64,000 bases of DNA from Quillaja saponaria (GCA_029379385.1 CM055611.1:16500062-16564061), one strand, 5' to 3'. Shown: positions 33,839 through 47,505, numbered from the stretch's first letter. The notes: a model not told the origin generated them from the sequence alone. Numbers and translations are program-made.

Positions 33839-34560
33839 AAAGTATATCTTACACTGATAGACCTAACATGCAAAGGCTGAACAAGTTATTGATGTCACTG
33901 GGTATGTTGTATAAGAAGATATGCACATGGCTTGTTCTAAGAGATATAAATAAGTATTTTGATGTGTGGATGAAAGAAATTAATGATGTGATAAGTGGTT
34001 GGTAGCGTGATGAAGCTACCTTACATGTTCATAGTGCTCCCACAACCCAATTTGTCAAACTGATTTATATAGGTCGTGAAATACAAAGATTTGTGAAGAA
34101 AATGAGTAAAAAAAGAACAAAAAGATTCACATCTAGTATAGAAAAAAACTCAAAGAAGAAGTAGAACAAACAAGTTAAAAGAAAATGTGCTCTTTAAGTT
34201 TCATTTGTACAACAAGGAGTAAGTGAATAAACAATTAACGTTTAGATTACTACCCTATAAGTTTCATTTTTATGATAGTTATAATAACTTTGTTTTTGTC
34301 TTATGTTTTTTAGAATGTTGAAGTGTTTGCTGATCTTGCTTGGGAATCATCCAAGAATTCAAATGGTGGATTTCTACCTGAGTTATATTATAGTTCACAG
34401 AGTTACACAAAGCTATTGTTAGGAGAGGATGTACAAAACTTTGTTCCCATGTCATCACAAGTATCAAATAATGCATTTCCTCATCAATAATATGGGGCTC
34501 CAGATGGTGTTTGTTGTCAACCTTGAGTCATCCCAGGAAACCAAGCTAAATCTAACAACC
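33839..34560 (+). pseudogene. degenerate coding-like segments downstream of the FAR1 fragment
   Basis: Broken frames such as RPNMQRLNKLLMSLG (about 33860) and FADLAWESSKNSNGG, then ELYYSSQSYTKLLLGED (about 34325-34440), ending in stops near 34490 and 34525. These look like former exons of the same gene, but I cannot name a domain. Confidence 0.35.
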
Positions 34561-34784
34561 TGAATTGATGCTATCGTTTATGTATTTTGAATGAAGCATA
34601 TCATATATTTATTGTGTTTTTAATGAACTATATAATTCATAACTATATTCTGGATGCTTTTATACAATTGTTTGTTGTCACTTATTTTCACAATTCCATA
34701 TTCTATAAATAATAAAAGGAATAGTAGAGAAAATTAAAACAACAACTTTGTATTTCATAATTGCAACATTTCATTACAAACTTT

Positions 34785-34856
34785 TTTTTTTTTTGGGTAC
34801 ATAGGGAGAGGCCTAATGCCTGGGTACAATGCCAAGTGAGCTATGCTTAGGCTGGT
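34785..34856 (-). mobile_element. short SINE-like retroposon, minus orientation
   Basis: A T-run (the poly-A tail on the minus strand), then GGGTACATAGGGAGAGGCC to GCTTAGGCTGGT. It is flanked by a perfect 17-bp duplication ATTTCATTACAAACTTT (34768-34784 and 34857-34873). This is the classic signature of target-primed reverse transcription. The body is only about 72 bp, so it is 5'-truncated. Confidence 0.8.
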
Positions 34857-34873
34857 ATTTCATTACAAACTTT

Positions 34874-36260
34874 AAACAAAACAACAATGGCATATCGCTA
34901 CAATGGATAAATCCTTATAGAATAACAATTACAATCTTAAAGCAAAAATAACAAAAAAAGCCATGACTTTGTGAGTTTCTCTATCTTCATATGCTTGGAA
35001 AAATATTATACTCTTATCGTCCTTGTTTCCGAAAACTGAGCTTTCCTTGATGTCCTTTTTTGTTTCTAGACTTATCTAGCCAATCCTAATAGAATCAATA
35101 TCAAGAGTTCTGCTCTTCCTTTAGTTATTGTCTTTTGCTTTTGTGCTCTATTCATGTATTTCCTCATCAAGATATCTAGTACTCCTTCTGTTTCTACTAG
35201 ATTGCCTTCACTTGTGTTTGCTCTTCCTTCATGTTAAGAATTAAATCATTTGCAATACAAAAACTATAGTTAAAATCTTGGATTATTTGTAACGATATTT
35301 GAAAAGAGAAAACAAAGTATAGGTTATTATCAAATAACCAATTCTAAGATTGACTTCCTTAACTGAACTAGTCAATCATTTCAAGCACAGCCAAAATAAT
35401 ATTTAAGTTTTTCCCTTGCATTTCTATCCTGTTTCAGCTTCAGTTGTACAATTTGCAGCTTAATCTATTTGTATGTGTATATTTTGATGAACAAATTCTA
35501 CATTTGTTTGTCAAGCCAAGCATTTCAAATGAAAAATAAATTCATAAACTAGCTCTAGCTCTGTACTCAGTTTACTTTTGTACAGTATCTTTTGAGAATT
35601 AAGATGATCTAACATGCTCTATAACTGGAGTAAATGAAAACTTAGGAACTCACCGTTTTTAGAAGTTGGAAAATAAGGATAGGGATTGAGCTGCCAGGTG
35701 CCAGTGCATCTGTAATGTAAAAAGTCAAAACAAGTTATTGACAAAGAAAATATTTTATGCATCCCTAATGACAAACTTAAAATTGGATATAGAATGCTAT
35801 CATGAGATATAGCAGAAGGCTCTTAAAAAACTAATCTTCAAGATGATTTAAAGGTCTATAGATCATAGCAACACTGTCAGTAAACAGTATCTTCAAGCAC
35901 TATTTGACATTATGAATCTCTTGGAAAATAGCAATAGTATCCTTTGCTTTATATACATGAAGAGGCATGCAGAGCACTTGAGCGTAAGTGTCCTTATATC
36001 TTTACTCAGTCAGAAATGTGGCTTCCATGCAAAATGAAGTTCATAACATAGGTGTGATTAACTATTCATGAACTAAGCAATAATCTGGGGGTTGATTAGT
36101 GCTTTGTGGATGCCAATTTATATACTACATTATGATATCTAATACAAATCAGAAGCATGTATAGAAAGAATACAACTATGCAAAGGAAAAAAAATTGAAT
36201 TTGCAATGCAAATAACCAATCGAAGTGGTTAATAAACACAATCCTAATTCATAGAATGAA
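34874..36260. other. non-coding interior of the 4.9-kb element
   Basis: No convincing gene. AT-rich, with no repeat shared with the DUF247 unit that I could see. Confidence 0.4.
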
Positions 36261-36269
36261 TGTGTCCAT

Positions 36270-37400
36270 TACCTTTCTTGGAAATTGGAATATCAGGGTT
36301 TGCACCACATGCCTTAGCAAGCTTCAAGGCATCATCTTGGGTAACATTGAGGGACTTAAGAAATTGAATAATATTAACATTTAAAGCCTTCATCCAATTC
36401 TATTGAACAATAACTGAACCTTGGATTATTTCCTCCGTAAGATATCTAATGTACCTATCAAATTCAGCTATAGAACTACAATCCTGTAGTTTAGTTGAGG
36501 TGAAAGTTGAATAACAGTCGAGAGGCTGATAGTGACAGTTATAAATTAAGAAAAGGCAAGTCCTGTAAGTACCCAGTTAAAGAAGACCCAATTTCCTATA
36601 GTAGCATATTACTCCTACGGATAATAAGTGAAGGATTGTTCAGTTCTTGCTTCATAATGAAATGAACTTTATGGGGCTTAATTGAAAACCTTGTCATAAA
36701 TAAAAATTTCACTAACTGAACAACAAAAATATTTTTGAAACTTTGGAAGAAATAAGGGGACAAGATTTGAGTTATGAATTGAAATGGGAAAAGAATAAGA
36801 GGAGCTCTCCGTCAAAGAATAATTTTCACATAGATGATAGAACTCTCTAAAACTTGTATCTTTTCGAGGAGATGAATTAGAAAATGAATTAATACCATCA
36901 TGCTTCCACAAATCCAACATATCAAACTTAAATGACTAGAAGGACTAAATGTTATTGAATCAGGCAACTTGTAAAAATGAACCTACTAAATAAAGCAACA
37001 AATATTTTACTCAACACAGTTTCAAATTAAGTGGTTAGTCTAGATGTAGCAGCAATTCTAATCTTTCTAGAGTTTGTCTATAACTGGTAACTTCATTCAA
37101 ATAACTTTACTAAGGAAACCAATGCTAATATAAACACCCACAGCCATGAAGAACACACCCAGTACCTGAAATTTTGTAGCATCAGGTTCCCTTTAAGATT
37201 TCAGCATTTGTTTTTGCAATAGCATAATTCACGTGTGTAGTTTCATCCTAGGCATGCTGAATGGTATGCTCAAACACATCCTCATTGTAATCTTCATCCC
37301 TATCCCAATACTTCTGAATCTCCTCCAAGCGTGAAGTTGGAGAGGAGAGCCTTCCTCCTCAATTTCAAATTAAAGAGTTCGAATTATCTTGATTTTGAGT
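36270..37400 (-). pseudogene. minus-strand exon-like segments inside the 4.9-kb element, unidentified
   Basis: On the minus strand, about 37380-37195 reads EEIQKYWDRDEDYNED, then FEHTIQHA, a stop, and NYAIAKTNAEILKG. About 36480-36270 reads IAEFDRYIRYLTEEII, then NWMKALNVNIIQFLKSL and QDDALKLAKACGANPDIP. Composition is charged and protein-like, but in-frame stops are present. I do not recognise the family. It may be host gene pieces captured by the element or remains of its own second gene. Confidence 0.4.
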
Positions 37401-37639
37401 TCAGATCGTCCATGTGAATTGCAGAACTTAGTCAAAGTGGAAAAAGGATTTAAGGTTGCAGGGAAGAAGAACGAAAGGATGGGAAATGGTGTTTCCCTCT
37501 TCAGGGAAGGCATCGTTTGGGCATAATGAATCTTGCGCATGCATTGCAATTTTTATTTTTTATTTTATTTTTTAAGGAAAGGTGACATCGTTTTGGTCCT
37601 CTCCAAGGACCTCTTCAGTGTTGCCTCTCCACTGGATCC

Positions 37640-38520
37640 ATTTTCCCTTTTTATAGAGTAAGTTTTACAAGAAGCTGTAAGGAAGAAGATATTAACAAAA
37701 TGCATTCGCATGGATGAAAATGTTGATGTTCTGAACTATTCAGCATAAAAATGTGATGGAAATGGTTCCATGACAAATTACGTAGTAAATGATTAGAACA
37801 AGACAAATACATAGGAAGAAGGTAAAACGAATGATATAAGTGCAAAACATTTATGTGGGCTATAGCTTCAAAGTAGGGTGAATTGTAAAGTGTGTTTATG
37901 TGCAAGATTCCAATCAGTTTTGATGTACACATTAACACACCTGATCTCAAGCAATTTTTGTGAAGGCTTGTTTGAGTTAAGTTGGATTTTTTAGGGTAAA
38001 ATGCAAGTGTAAAGATGGGTTCATATGAGATCCTGAATCATTATATTTTTTAATTAATGGCCATATTGCTACTTAAATTATGTTTCTAGATCTTTACTAC
38101 TGCTTAGAAGCAAAGGTAAATTTTCCAAAAACTATTGCTCAAACCATTTTTGTGACCAAAATAACTATTCTCTGTTGTCAATACATGATAAAATAGCGAG
38201 ATAATCCTAATATGTTCATGGTTTTTTTTTTTTTTTTTTTTCCTTTTCCGTCTTCAAGTCTTGAGCAATGTGAAAATTAACAAATAATATTTATTTGAGT
38301 TCAGCAGTAAAATGGATGATTCATCACAAGAGGCTTAGTCCCAACTTTGCTAATGAAGGTGGTTCAGAAAATGGAAGCCAACCGGATAATATTAGAGGAA
38401 TAACTATTGTGACCAAAATAACTATTATCTGTTATCAATACACGATTATCCAACATTCTTCTCAAATGGCCTTCCACAACCTTGTCTTTAAAAGCGAATT
38501 TCACTCAATCTGATATCAAG
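37640..38520. repeat. duplicated pieces of the small-gene intron and tail block
   Basis: 37650-38130 matches 5028-5560 (intron of the small gene). 38290-38410 matches 7150-7340. No exons of the small gene are present. Confidence 0.7.
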
Positions 38521-38799
38521 ATTCATGGCCTTCGGATTAAATAAAATCCCCTATAACATCGAATTAGATTAATTACTAGTCTTTTTGTAAAGAATATCAT
38601 TTAGAGATTGCAACCATTTATTCTATAAATACAATAAATTGTTATTTGTACTATTTATTTTTCAAGATCCAAAATTTGTGTTCATACTACTCTGTAGAAG
38701 CTCAAGGCATCTAAGAACCACCAAACAACAGATATTTACAACCATGAAGAACTGGAAAATTTTGTCACCTGCAGCAAGAAGAAGCCGATACCTCATATC

Positions 38800-39890
38800 T
38801 GTAAGCATAGATACGCGTTCTGCTCAAAAAATTGTTTGTACTCTTTTTGAAATTTTCTTTTTAGACTATATTATAAGGTATAGGTTGTCTCAGAAAGTTA
38901 TCTGAATGTAATTCGGAATATCTTCAGTTATAAATTGATGAGCAATCTATGACTCATATGAAGAAAAACGGTGTTTTCGGTAAATTTAGGCAGGACTTTC
39001 TCTACTCAAAGAATGTCTAATTCCAATGTAAATCTCCTATGAGAAGACTACAAAAATCATGTATTTTCGATAACTGATCATAACATACATTTATATATTG
39101 GAAACGCGTGATTAGCAGCACATATTATCACTTTATTAGAATGTAGTGAGCATTCAAATACACAAATCACACATTTAGACATTTAGAGAGAGAAATATAA
39201 TATTATAAAAAAAAATTTAATAACTCATTACTAAACCAATACAAATAATGATATCATTCGGAAATAAGCCTAAATATTACAATACTCAATATAACATATT
39301 TATACTAATAACACTAACTCACTAACTTGTAACTATATAATAGCCAATAACTCATCACTAATAAAAATTAAGCATCCATTACTAGAAAAATTACAATTCC
39401 AACAATATATAACAAGGACTATATCTCTAGTTTGAACCTAATCTTGTCAAGCAGATACTTTATGAATTTTGATATCTCTTCTATTTATTTCTATTCTCTA
39501 TGTTGATGTATCATATGGCGCAATCAGTTACTAATTCAATTAACACTAGGCATAAACTCAATGACAGTTTCAACCCACAGGGGTAAAACTAATTAGTTAA
39601 AATAGAATTTGAGAACTAAACTATGCTTCAATTGCATGTTTTTGCGTTCCACTATATTCCCAGCAGTTTGCATTTAGAAGATGTATGACATGAACAATCA
39701 CATCAACCAAGCAAAGGGTACCCGAACAATCTGTTCAACAAAAAGAATTTAAGTAAATCCTCTTCCCTGCTCTGCCTTAAAGAAATAAACATTACCTAAA
39801 CTGTTTTGTTTTATGGAAAATTTAAAAAAGTAGTGAATTTAGAAATAAGAATAAAAGTTCATTTATAAACCCATGAGAGTTCAGAAAAAA
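38800..39890. repeat. about 1.05-kb block directly repeated at 47510-48560
   Basis: Shared throughout (GGAAACGCGTGATTAGCA, CATATTTATACTAATAACAC, GTTTTTGCGTTCCACTATA) with only scattered differences, so a fairly recent duplication. The second half also matches 21370-21900. Reading frames here are not conserved between copies. Confidence 0.8.
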
Positions 39891-42815
39891 AGCGAAGTCG
39901 AACTTGATTTTGGCGTTGTTTGATTATTGGTATGAATATGATAAGATTAGATAAAATATCATGTTAAAATTAATAAAGATTATGATATGTGTAGATAAGC
40001 ATTTATCTTATCATATGTTTGGTGCATGAACTGATAAAAAACTATTTTAACAAAATTGTCATGGAGCAAAAAATCTGTAATTCATATAATTTAAAATTTT
40101 TTAATTATATATACTTTTATTATTTTAAATTTTATTCTAATTTACTAGATTTTTTATTTTTTTAAGGATTATTCTAATTTTGAATATATATATATATGTA
40201 TACTAGCTTCATCACGTGCTTACACATGTTTAGAGTTTTTTACTTATTTATATTTTTCAGCTAATTACATCTGAGTTTTTTTAATTAGAAAGTAATTGCT
40301 TGAAAAGTTATTGTAAATGAATGAGTTTTTAATTAGTTAATTTTTAAATATCTTTTAATTTGGTGTGGGTAGATGTGAATTTTTTTTTTCTCAAAAATAG
40401 ATAAGAATTAAGAAGTTACTGGAAGAGACTTTTTTAAATAGACTAAATTGATAAAAAAAATTTTTAAAAATACTACTCTTTAACTTGAAAGAGAAAGAAA
40501 TTATAAATATAGTACTGTATTGTAGGAAAATTTATGATAAAATGAATCAGATAAAGTCAGAAAACACCATTAAGGTGTTTTGACTTTTAGAATAGTATAA
40601 ATAGATATAATCATAAATAAAATTATAATAATTATCATGGCATGAAATATTTTTATAAAGATTTCAGAAATTTTTTTTTTTCAGTGTTGACTCAATTTTA
40701 TTTTTTTTTACAAGAAGAGGAATACATTTTGGTGACGAGTGAAAGAAAATCAAAATGCTCTGTCTAGTTGAATAATTGGTGCTTTCTCCCTCTTTTTATA
40801 GAGAGATTTTAATGAGAGCTAGATGACACATGTCAATGTCTCATTGGTCAAATTATATAATTGATTTAGTTTATAATTTCTTATTTTATTGATAATCATC
40901 TTTTACATGGGACATGATTTCATTGGTTACTTCATTGGTTACAAGTATATAATGCAAGTGACAAGTGTCCTTTTGTGATTGATCTGAATAGGTTTGAGAA
41001 ATTTGGAGGAGAGAGACGGTAAAAGACTGAAAAGCATTAGTATCTTCGCAATATAGGGTGAGGGTACTTTTCGTTCATGTTCCCTGCAATATTGACTGTG
41101 TTTTTCCCTCCATCTATTAATGGTTGTAGGGTTACTTAGATAACCACCACATTATGAGGAAGTTGACAATTCTAATTATCAATTGGATGAGTCTTCCAAC
41201 GTGGTTTATGTGTTGTTACATAGGGTAGGGTTATAAGTGCTCAGGTACGACTCTTACAATTTACAAACAAACAAACAAAATGTAATTGTGGGTCCAAAGT
41301 GGTTGCATGTTTAATGTGTGTACTACATTAGACCGGGAATTCAATCGTGCTACTACGACTATTAAATTAGCCATTGTGAATAGGTATGCCAATGAATTAG
41401 GTTAAGATCTTACCTTGTCCAGTTTAATTTTGTTAAATCTAATTTAAAGTAGTCAAAATTTGACAGAGAGGTGATTAGAGCAATAATCAAACTTTAATTC
41501 CATAACTAGAACTCCATCAAAGGTGCTAGTAGATTTATTAAAGTATTTTGCTATTATTTACCAAGAACTTGAGATCAAATCACGCCATCACATGAGATGT
41601 AGGATTTATATGAAGGGAGAGGGATATCACTTGTTGTGTAGCTCATTGATCAATGGCCTCATTTGAAACCAAAATATGAAATAAAACACTACAAGTGAGC
41701 TGAAATCTATTACTTTGATGCTATTTAAGCTATTTGTCCTTCTTTTTTATTTTATTTTATTATTTTTTTTTTTAAGTTGATGGAGTTTAAACATTATACC
41801 TCTGTTTAATTATTTATGTGATTAACGATTTCCACTTTTGCACATAAGCCTTTTTATTCAAAATCCAAAGCTAATAAAAGGAAAAAAGAAAAACAGTTCT
41901 CATAAAATTTTATAATATAAAATTGATTTGACACATAAGCACATCTAATTCTTTTAATCAAACATTGCCAAAATCAAAAGTGAGCTACCGTAAATATCTT
42001 TTTTTTTTTTTTTTTAACCTAACTTAAAAAATTACTATCAAATTTTTGTAATGCAGTTGCAGTTTCTGAAAAATAATTAATCAGCTAATTTAATTGTTTA
42101 AATAATAGTTTTCTATAAGTAACAACAAATTATAACTAAAATTAATATTTAATTCACCATTAGTGTATAAGGTTTTCACTATCATAGACAAGAAAGTGTC
42201 ATGCCTTTAACATCAACCACAACTTTTAGTCAAGTGCACTGTACAACAAACTTTTTTACGGAATACCAACGTGTATAGATTTATTAAATTAACAATAAAT
42301 TAAATAACAACTCTTATGAACAACTTACAATAATTGTTAGAATACGTATGCTTTATTTAAATTACCCATATGTCAAAAAGATAATTATTGTTACCCCTAA
42401 TGTAAGCTCATTGGCTCCGGCAGGTTGTAATTTGTGATTACCCATTTGTCAACAAGATAATTATTATGTATTGAAACTCATCAAGTTTTGATCAGATTTG
42501 AGCTCGGCTCGTATTCGTAACAGAGCTCACAATACTAATTAAATCCAAGATCAAGCTTGACTCGTCAAGTCTTCTTGAATATTTTTTCAAATTTTTTAAC
42601 AAGTCTTATAGTCAATATGGGAGTTGAGCCCATGACTTACCCAAAATTCATTTGAGTAACTAATAACCAAAACAAGTTAAAATTTTTGTTATTTTGTTTT
42701 TGCATACAAATGTATTTAAATAAAAATATATTATATAAAATTAAATGAACCAGATTGTAAGCTTTTGTTCTTCTTGATTTGAACTCTTAACAAATAATTC
42801 ATGAGCTAACTCAAC
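39891..42815. other. AT-rich intergenic region with decayed repeat units
   Basis: No gene seen. 41040-41130 (TTCATGTTCCCTGCAATATT) and 41600-41720 (GAGGGATATCACTTG, CCTCATTTGAAACC) are diverged relatives of the 680-bp tandem unit to the right. 39905-40060 has MITE-like words. Confidence 0.45.
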
Positions 42816-42819
42816 TCAT

Positions 42820-45115
42820 TATCACTTTAACACGTGTCCAATAGATTCCCATGAAAACAATAAATATGATAGGCTTGACTTATGCATTATGTAAAAAATG
42901 CAAGGGCACCTATTTGGTACATTTTGGATAAGAGGCTTATGGGAAGGGAGATAGACATCTCTTGTGATGCAGCTCAAAAAGCTAATGGGTCTCATTCGAA
43001 CCAAAATAACAAATAAAAAATTACACATTTGGCAATTATTTGGTGCATATGGGATGAGAGACTTATGTGAACGGAGAGAGAAATCTCTCTTGGTGTAGCT
43101 CATAAACCTAATAGGTCTCATTTGAACCAAAGTAAGAAATACAAAATTACACATCAGCTGCCACCTAATACTTTAATGCTATACCAACTTGTTAAATAGT
43201 AACAGTTTTTAGTCAAGTCAAGAAACTGAAAGGGATATTACGCGAGGGTGCTTTTCATTCATGTTCCATCCAATATTAATTAATATGTACTGTGTTATTT
43301 CCCCATCTATTAATGGTTGTGGGGTTACTTGGTTGTTACATTGCACATAATAAATGAGTAGAGTTGAAATACAATTATGCACGCGAATCGTGTTTTTTAA
43401 AAAGCCTCATAGTCAATGGGAGTCGAGCCCATGACTTACCAAGATTCATTTGAGTAACTTGCAACCAAAACAAAATATAATTTATGTTTTGTTGTTTTTG
43501 CATATAAATGTATTTAAATAATAAAAATATATTATATATAATTAAACAAACCAGTTTACAAGTTTTCATCCTTATCGATCTTAACTCTTACTAAATAATT
43601 CACGAGCTATATCGATTCATTGTCACTCTAACATATGTCCAATAGATGTCCATGAAAACAATAAATATGGTAGGCTTGACTATGCAGTATGTAAAAAATG
43701 CAAGGGCACCTATTTGGTGTATATGGGATGAGAAATTTATGGAGAGAGAAAGAGAGAGAAATCTCTCCAGATGTAGCTCATAAACCTAATAGGTCTCATT
43801 TGAACCAAAATAAGAAATAAAAATTACACATCAGCTACCACCTAATACTTTAAGTGTTATACCAACTTGTTAAATAGTAACAATTTTTAGTCAAGTCAAG
43901 AAATTGAAATGGATATTGAGCGAGGGTGCTTTTCGTTCATGTTCCATCCAATATTAATTAATATGTACTGTGTTTTTTCCCTATCTATTAATGGTTGTGG
44001 GGTTACTTGGTTGTTACATTGCACATAATAAATGAGTAGAGCTTAAATACAATTGTGCACGCGAATCATGTTTTTTAAAAAGCCTCATAGTCAATGGGAG
44101 TCGAGCCCATGACTTACCAAGATTCATTTGAGTAACTTGCAACCAAAACAAGATATAATTTATGTTTTGTTGTTTTTGCATACAAATGTATTTAAATTAT
44201 AAAATATATTATATATAATTAAACGAACCGATTTGCAAGTTTTCATTCTTATCGATCTTAACTCTTACCGAATAGTTAACGAGCTATTTTGATTCATTGT
44301 CACTTTAACATGTGTCCAATAGATGTCCATGAAAACAATAAATATGGTAGGGTTGACTAATGCAGTATGTAAAAAAATGCAAGGGCACCTATTTGGTGCA
44401 TATGGGATGAGAGATTTATGGAAAGTGAGAGAGAGAGAGAAATCTCTCCAAATGTAGCTCATAAACCTAATAGGTGTCATTTGAACCAAAATAAGAAATA
44501 AAAATTACACATCAGCTGCCACCTAATACTTGAATGTTACACCAACTTGTTAACTAGTAACAATTTTAAGTCAAGTCAAGAAATTGATAGGGATATTCAG
44601 CGAGTGTGCTTTTCTTTCATGTTCCATCCAATATTAAATAATAATTATGTACTGTGTTTTTTTCCCCATCTATTAATTGGTTGTGGGATTACTTGGTTGT
44701 CACACTGCACATAATAGATGAGTAGAGCTAAAATACAATCGTGTACGCGAATCATGTTTTTTAAAAGCCCTTATAGTCCATAGGAGTTGAGCCCTATGAC
44801 TCACCAAGATTCATCTTAGTAACTTACAATCAAAACCAGTTATAATTTATGTCATTTTATTTTTGCATATAAATGTATTTAAATATTAAAAATATATTAT
44901 ATAAAATTAAACGAACAAGTTATGGGAAAGGAGAGAGATATCTCTCATGATGTAGCTCATAAACCTAATGGGTCTCATTTGAACCAAAAAAGAAAGAATT
45001 AAAATATTACACATCAGTTGCCTGCCACCTAATACTTTAACGTTATAACAACTTGTTAGATAGTAACAATTTTTAGTCAAGTCAAGAAATTGATAGGGAT
45101 ATTGAGTTTACTAAT
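42820..45115. repeat. tandem array of an about 680-bp unit, roughly 3.3 copies
   Basis: The landmark TTCATGTTCCATCCAATATT recurs at about 43258, 43937 and 44617 (spacing 679-680). The landmark GTCCATGAAAACAATAAATATG, or a close variant, recurs at about 42848, 43647 and 44325. Other shared words are GGGCACCTATTTGGT and GAGCCCATGACTTACC. The first unit has an extra internal duplication of about 120 bp (42900-43020 against 43020-43140). The last unit is partial. Short reading frames are shadows of the repeat. Confidence 0.85.
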
Positions 45116-45119
45116 AAGA

Positions 45120-47505
45120 AGAATTGTCACTCGTCAGAATCATAAACACAAATGGCAGGTAAGTTTTCTAAATACTTTAATTTTATTTAAATTACAAAAC
45201 AAAATTAAAAACAAAACCCAAATGCTTTGTGAGTTTATTTATGATAGAATCGTGTAAATTATGTGGTAAATTCTTGAAAGAATAATATTGAGTTTTCAAT
45301 TATGTGGTAAATTTTGTTTTCTCTGGAAAAGATTGTTGTTACGTTTTTACTTGTAAAGTTCAGTTTATAATATGACATTATATTTTTATCTTGAATAGAT
45401 ATTACACCGCCGCCAGGAAAAGCACAAGATTTATGATCTTTCATTGCTGAAAATAATAAAGTCGAAAAATAAAATATGGCGGAAGTTAGACACTTATATA
45501 TGTTGTGTTTCTATAGGGAGCTGAAAGTTTGCATAATAATATGATATTTGTAGAACTCAATGGATTGTTGTAATAAATGTTGGCTTAATAACTATGGTCA
45601 AGGCTTCCGCTTATCTATTGTTATTCACAAGAAAAGAACCTTTGCGTTTGGTTTGAGAACCATGAACTTCGATTCAGATTCATTCTTAATTTTATATGAA
45701 TTTATTGTAAGCATATGGTATTCAATTCATACAAATATACTCTAAATTAAATAGTCATCATTGCTACCATAATCACACTATAGAGAATTGAGGCTTCTGG
45801 CTTATGTTTGAGAAATATTGGATACACTGTATTTAATGCAACACATTTATAGTATATAATAAAATTAATACTTGCAAATTGAAAGAATCTAATGCTAACA
45901 GTTAAGATTATAATATTATGTCACTTCAACTTTTAAAAAAACTAAAAGCTGACCAAAGTCACCTAAAATTGATACTTACAAATTGAAATAATTTAATGTT
46001 GGCATTTAGAATTTTAATGTTATGCCACGTCAACTTTTGAAAAAAATAAAAGCTTGCACTCACTTTTTGAAATTAGTACGTTACATCTTTTCTTTTTCTT
46101 CTGTACACTATATTATTTCAAAATATCAGTTATAAAAATCATAATAACAATAATAACTGCAATAAATTCATTGCTACTTGTTATTAACCAAGAGTAAGCC
46201 AATATGAATGCAAGATTAAAACGTTTCACTCATTCCCAAATTCTTCTCCCCCACACTAATATTTTAAAACAACAATTATCCCCACACCCTATTAAACATC
46301 AGTTACCAATACGAATTGACAAAATATAATGCTGACACGTAGGATTATAATATTATGTCTCACCAGTTTTTGAAAAAATTAAAAATAATTGATTCATTTC
46401 CCCTCTCCTCCACCATTAATTTTATACCATATAGGATTTTATAGGATGACACATTAGATTTGGGTAAAAGTAATTCAAAAAGGAAAAATCCCATATCATT
46501 CATGTCTTCACACTCTTTCTTCTCAAATCTTTTTTTTCTTTTTCATTAATTATCAATTGCAGTAACCTAAACTTATGCCTCTATCAATTTTAATAAGAAA
46601 TATTGTAATACAATTATATTTTTTTTCAAATCTCTTCCCATTACTTGACTCTTTGTCTTCATGAATAGAAACTGAACAATATAAATAAGGGCATTTCTAC
46701 CTTTACGCCAATATAACTCTACATATACATGGTAGTTGTTAAGATGGTATCAGCAGCGATAGGATAAAAGAAGAGCGAAAGTCGGTCACTTACAGGACTG
46801 CCTAATAATTATGACCATGAATAATAGCAAGTCAGACTACAAAATTTTCGTTAACCAAGCTTATGCTGAAACAAAATGAAAGAAGAGGAGGTGGAAGGTT
46901 TTGGGTCTCTCATATTTGGTTAGAAACACCAGGATATTAAGATTGTTAGTAGAGTTGTCTATTGTTAAAAGGGTAAAAGTGATCTATGTATTTTATTTAT
47001 ATTAATAATTCTATTTTAATATTTTCTAATGAATTCTTTGCTTCATTTATTCCTAAAGCAAGTTTGGTTCAAAGTTTTTACCCATTACTCGAATTTATTT
47101 AAAAGTCAAGAATATAAAAATGATTTATACTCTTACCATTATTCTTTCTAAAAATAAATTTAAAATTAGTTATGTCAAAATAAAAAATATAAAAATACCT
47201 ACAACATAAAAAATATTAATAAATAAAATGAAAAAACAACACTATAATTTTATTAATATTATATCCCATAAATTAAAAAAATACTTTGAAATTAAAAATT
47301 TTAACAAAATAATTAAATCATATGTAATAAATAATAAAAGACTCTATGATTAACAACTGAAACCTTAAAAATAAAAAATGAAAACAAAAGATTCTACATT
47401 GAAGTTAATACATAACTTAAATTGATAATAATTTTCTCTTATTTATTAAATTTTTTCATGTAAACTCCTAAAACTTTTTAAAATCCAAATTATATTTAAT
47501 AGTAA
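45120..47505. other. AT-rich intergenic region; possible LTR/primer-site relic near 46744
   Basis: No gene seen. A short directly repeated motif (ACTTTTGAAAAA...TAAAAGCT) occurs near 45930 and 46030. At 46744 GATGGTATCAGCAGCG resembles the initiator-tRNA primer-binding site of plant LTR retrotransposons, but no flanking LTR was defined. Confidence 0.35.

Larger units (their letters stand above)
32705..37638 (+). mobile_element. 4.9-kb inverted-repeat element carrying a broken FAR1-domain gene
   Basis: The left end 32705-32772 (GATCCAGTGGAGAGGCGATG, then GAGGACCAAAAC and GCCTTTCCTTAA) is matched by the inverse at 37572-37638. Inside are a FAR1-domain pseudogene (32935-33838), downstream pieces to about 34500, and minus-strand exon-like segments at about 36270-37400. 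It inserted next to, and shares terminus style with, the 808-bp element. FAR1-domain proteins descend from MULE transposases, so a MULE origin is likely. It may alternatively carry captured host gene pieces. Confidence 0.65.

Noticed and set aside
43420..43460. tRNA-like box B (GAGTCGAGCCCATGAC) in the 680-bp repeat
   Set aside because: No cloverleaf could be drawn and no box A at the right spacing was seen.
46744..46760. primer-binding-site-like TGGTATCAGCAGCG
   Set aside because: No LTR ends, polypurine tract or coding pieces could be tied to it; noted only inside the intergenic entry.
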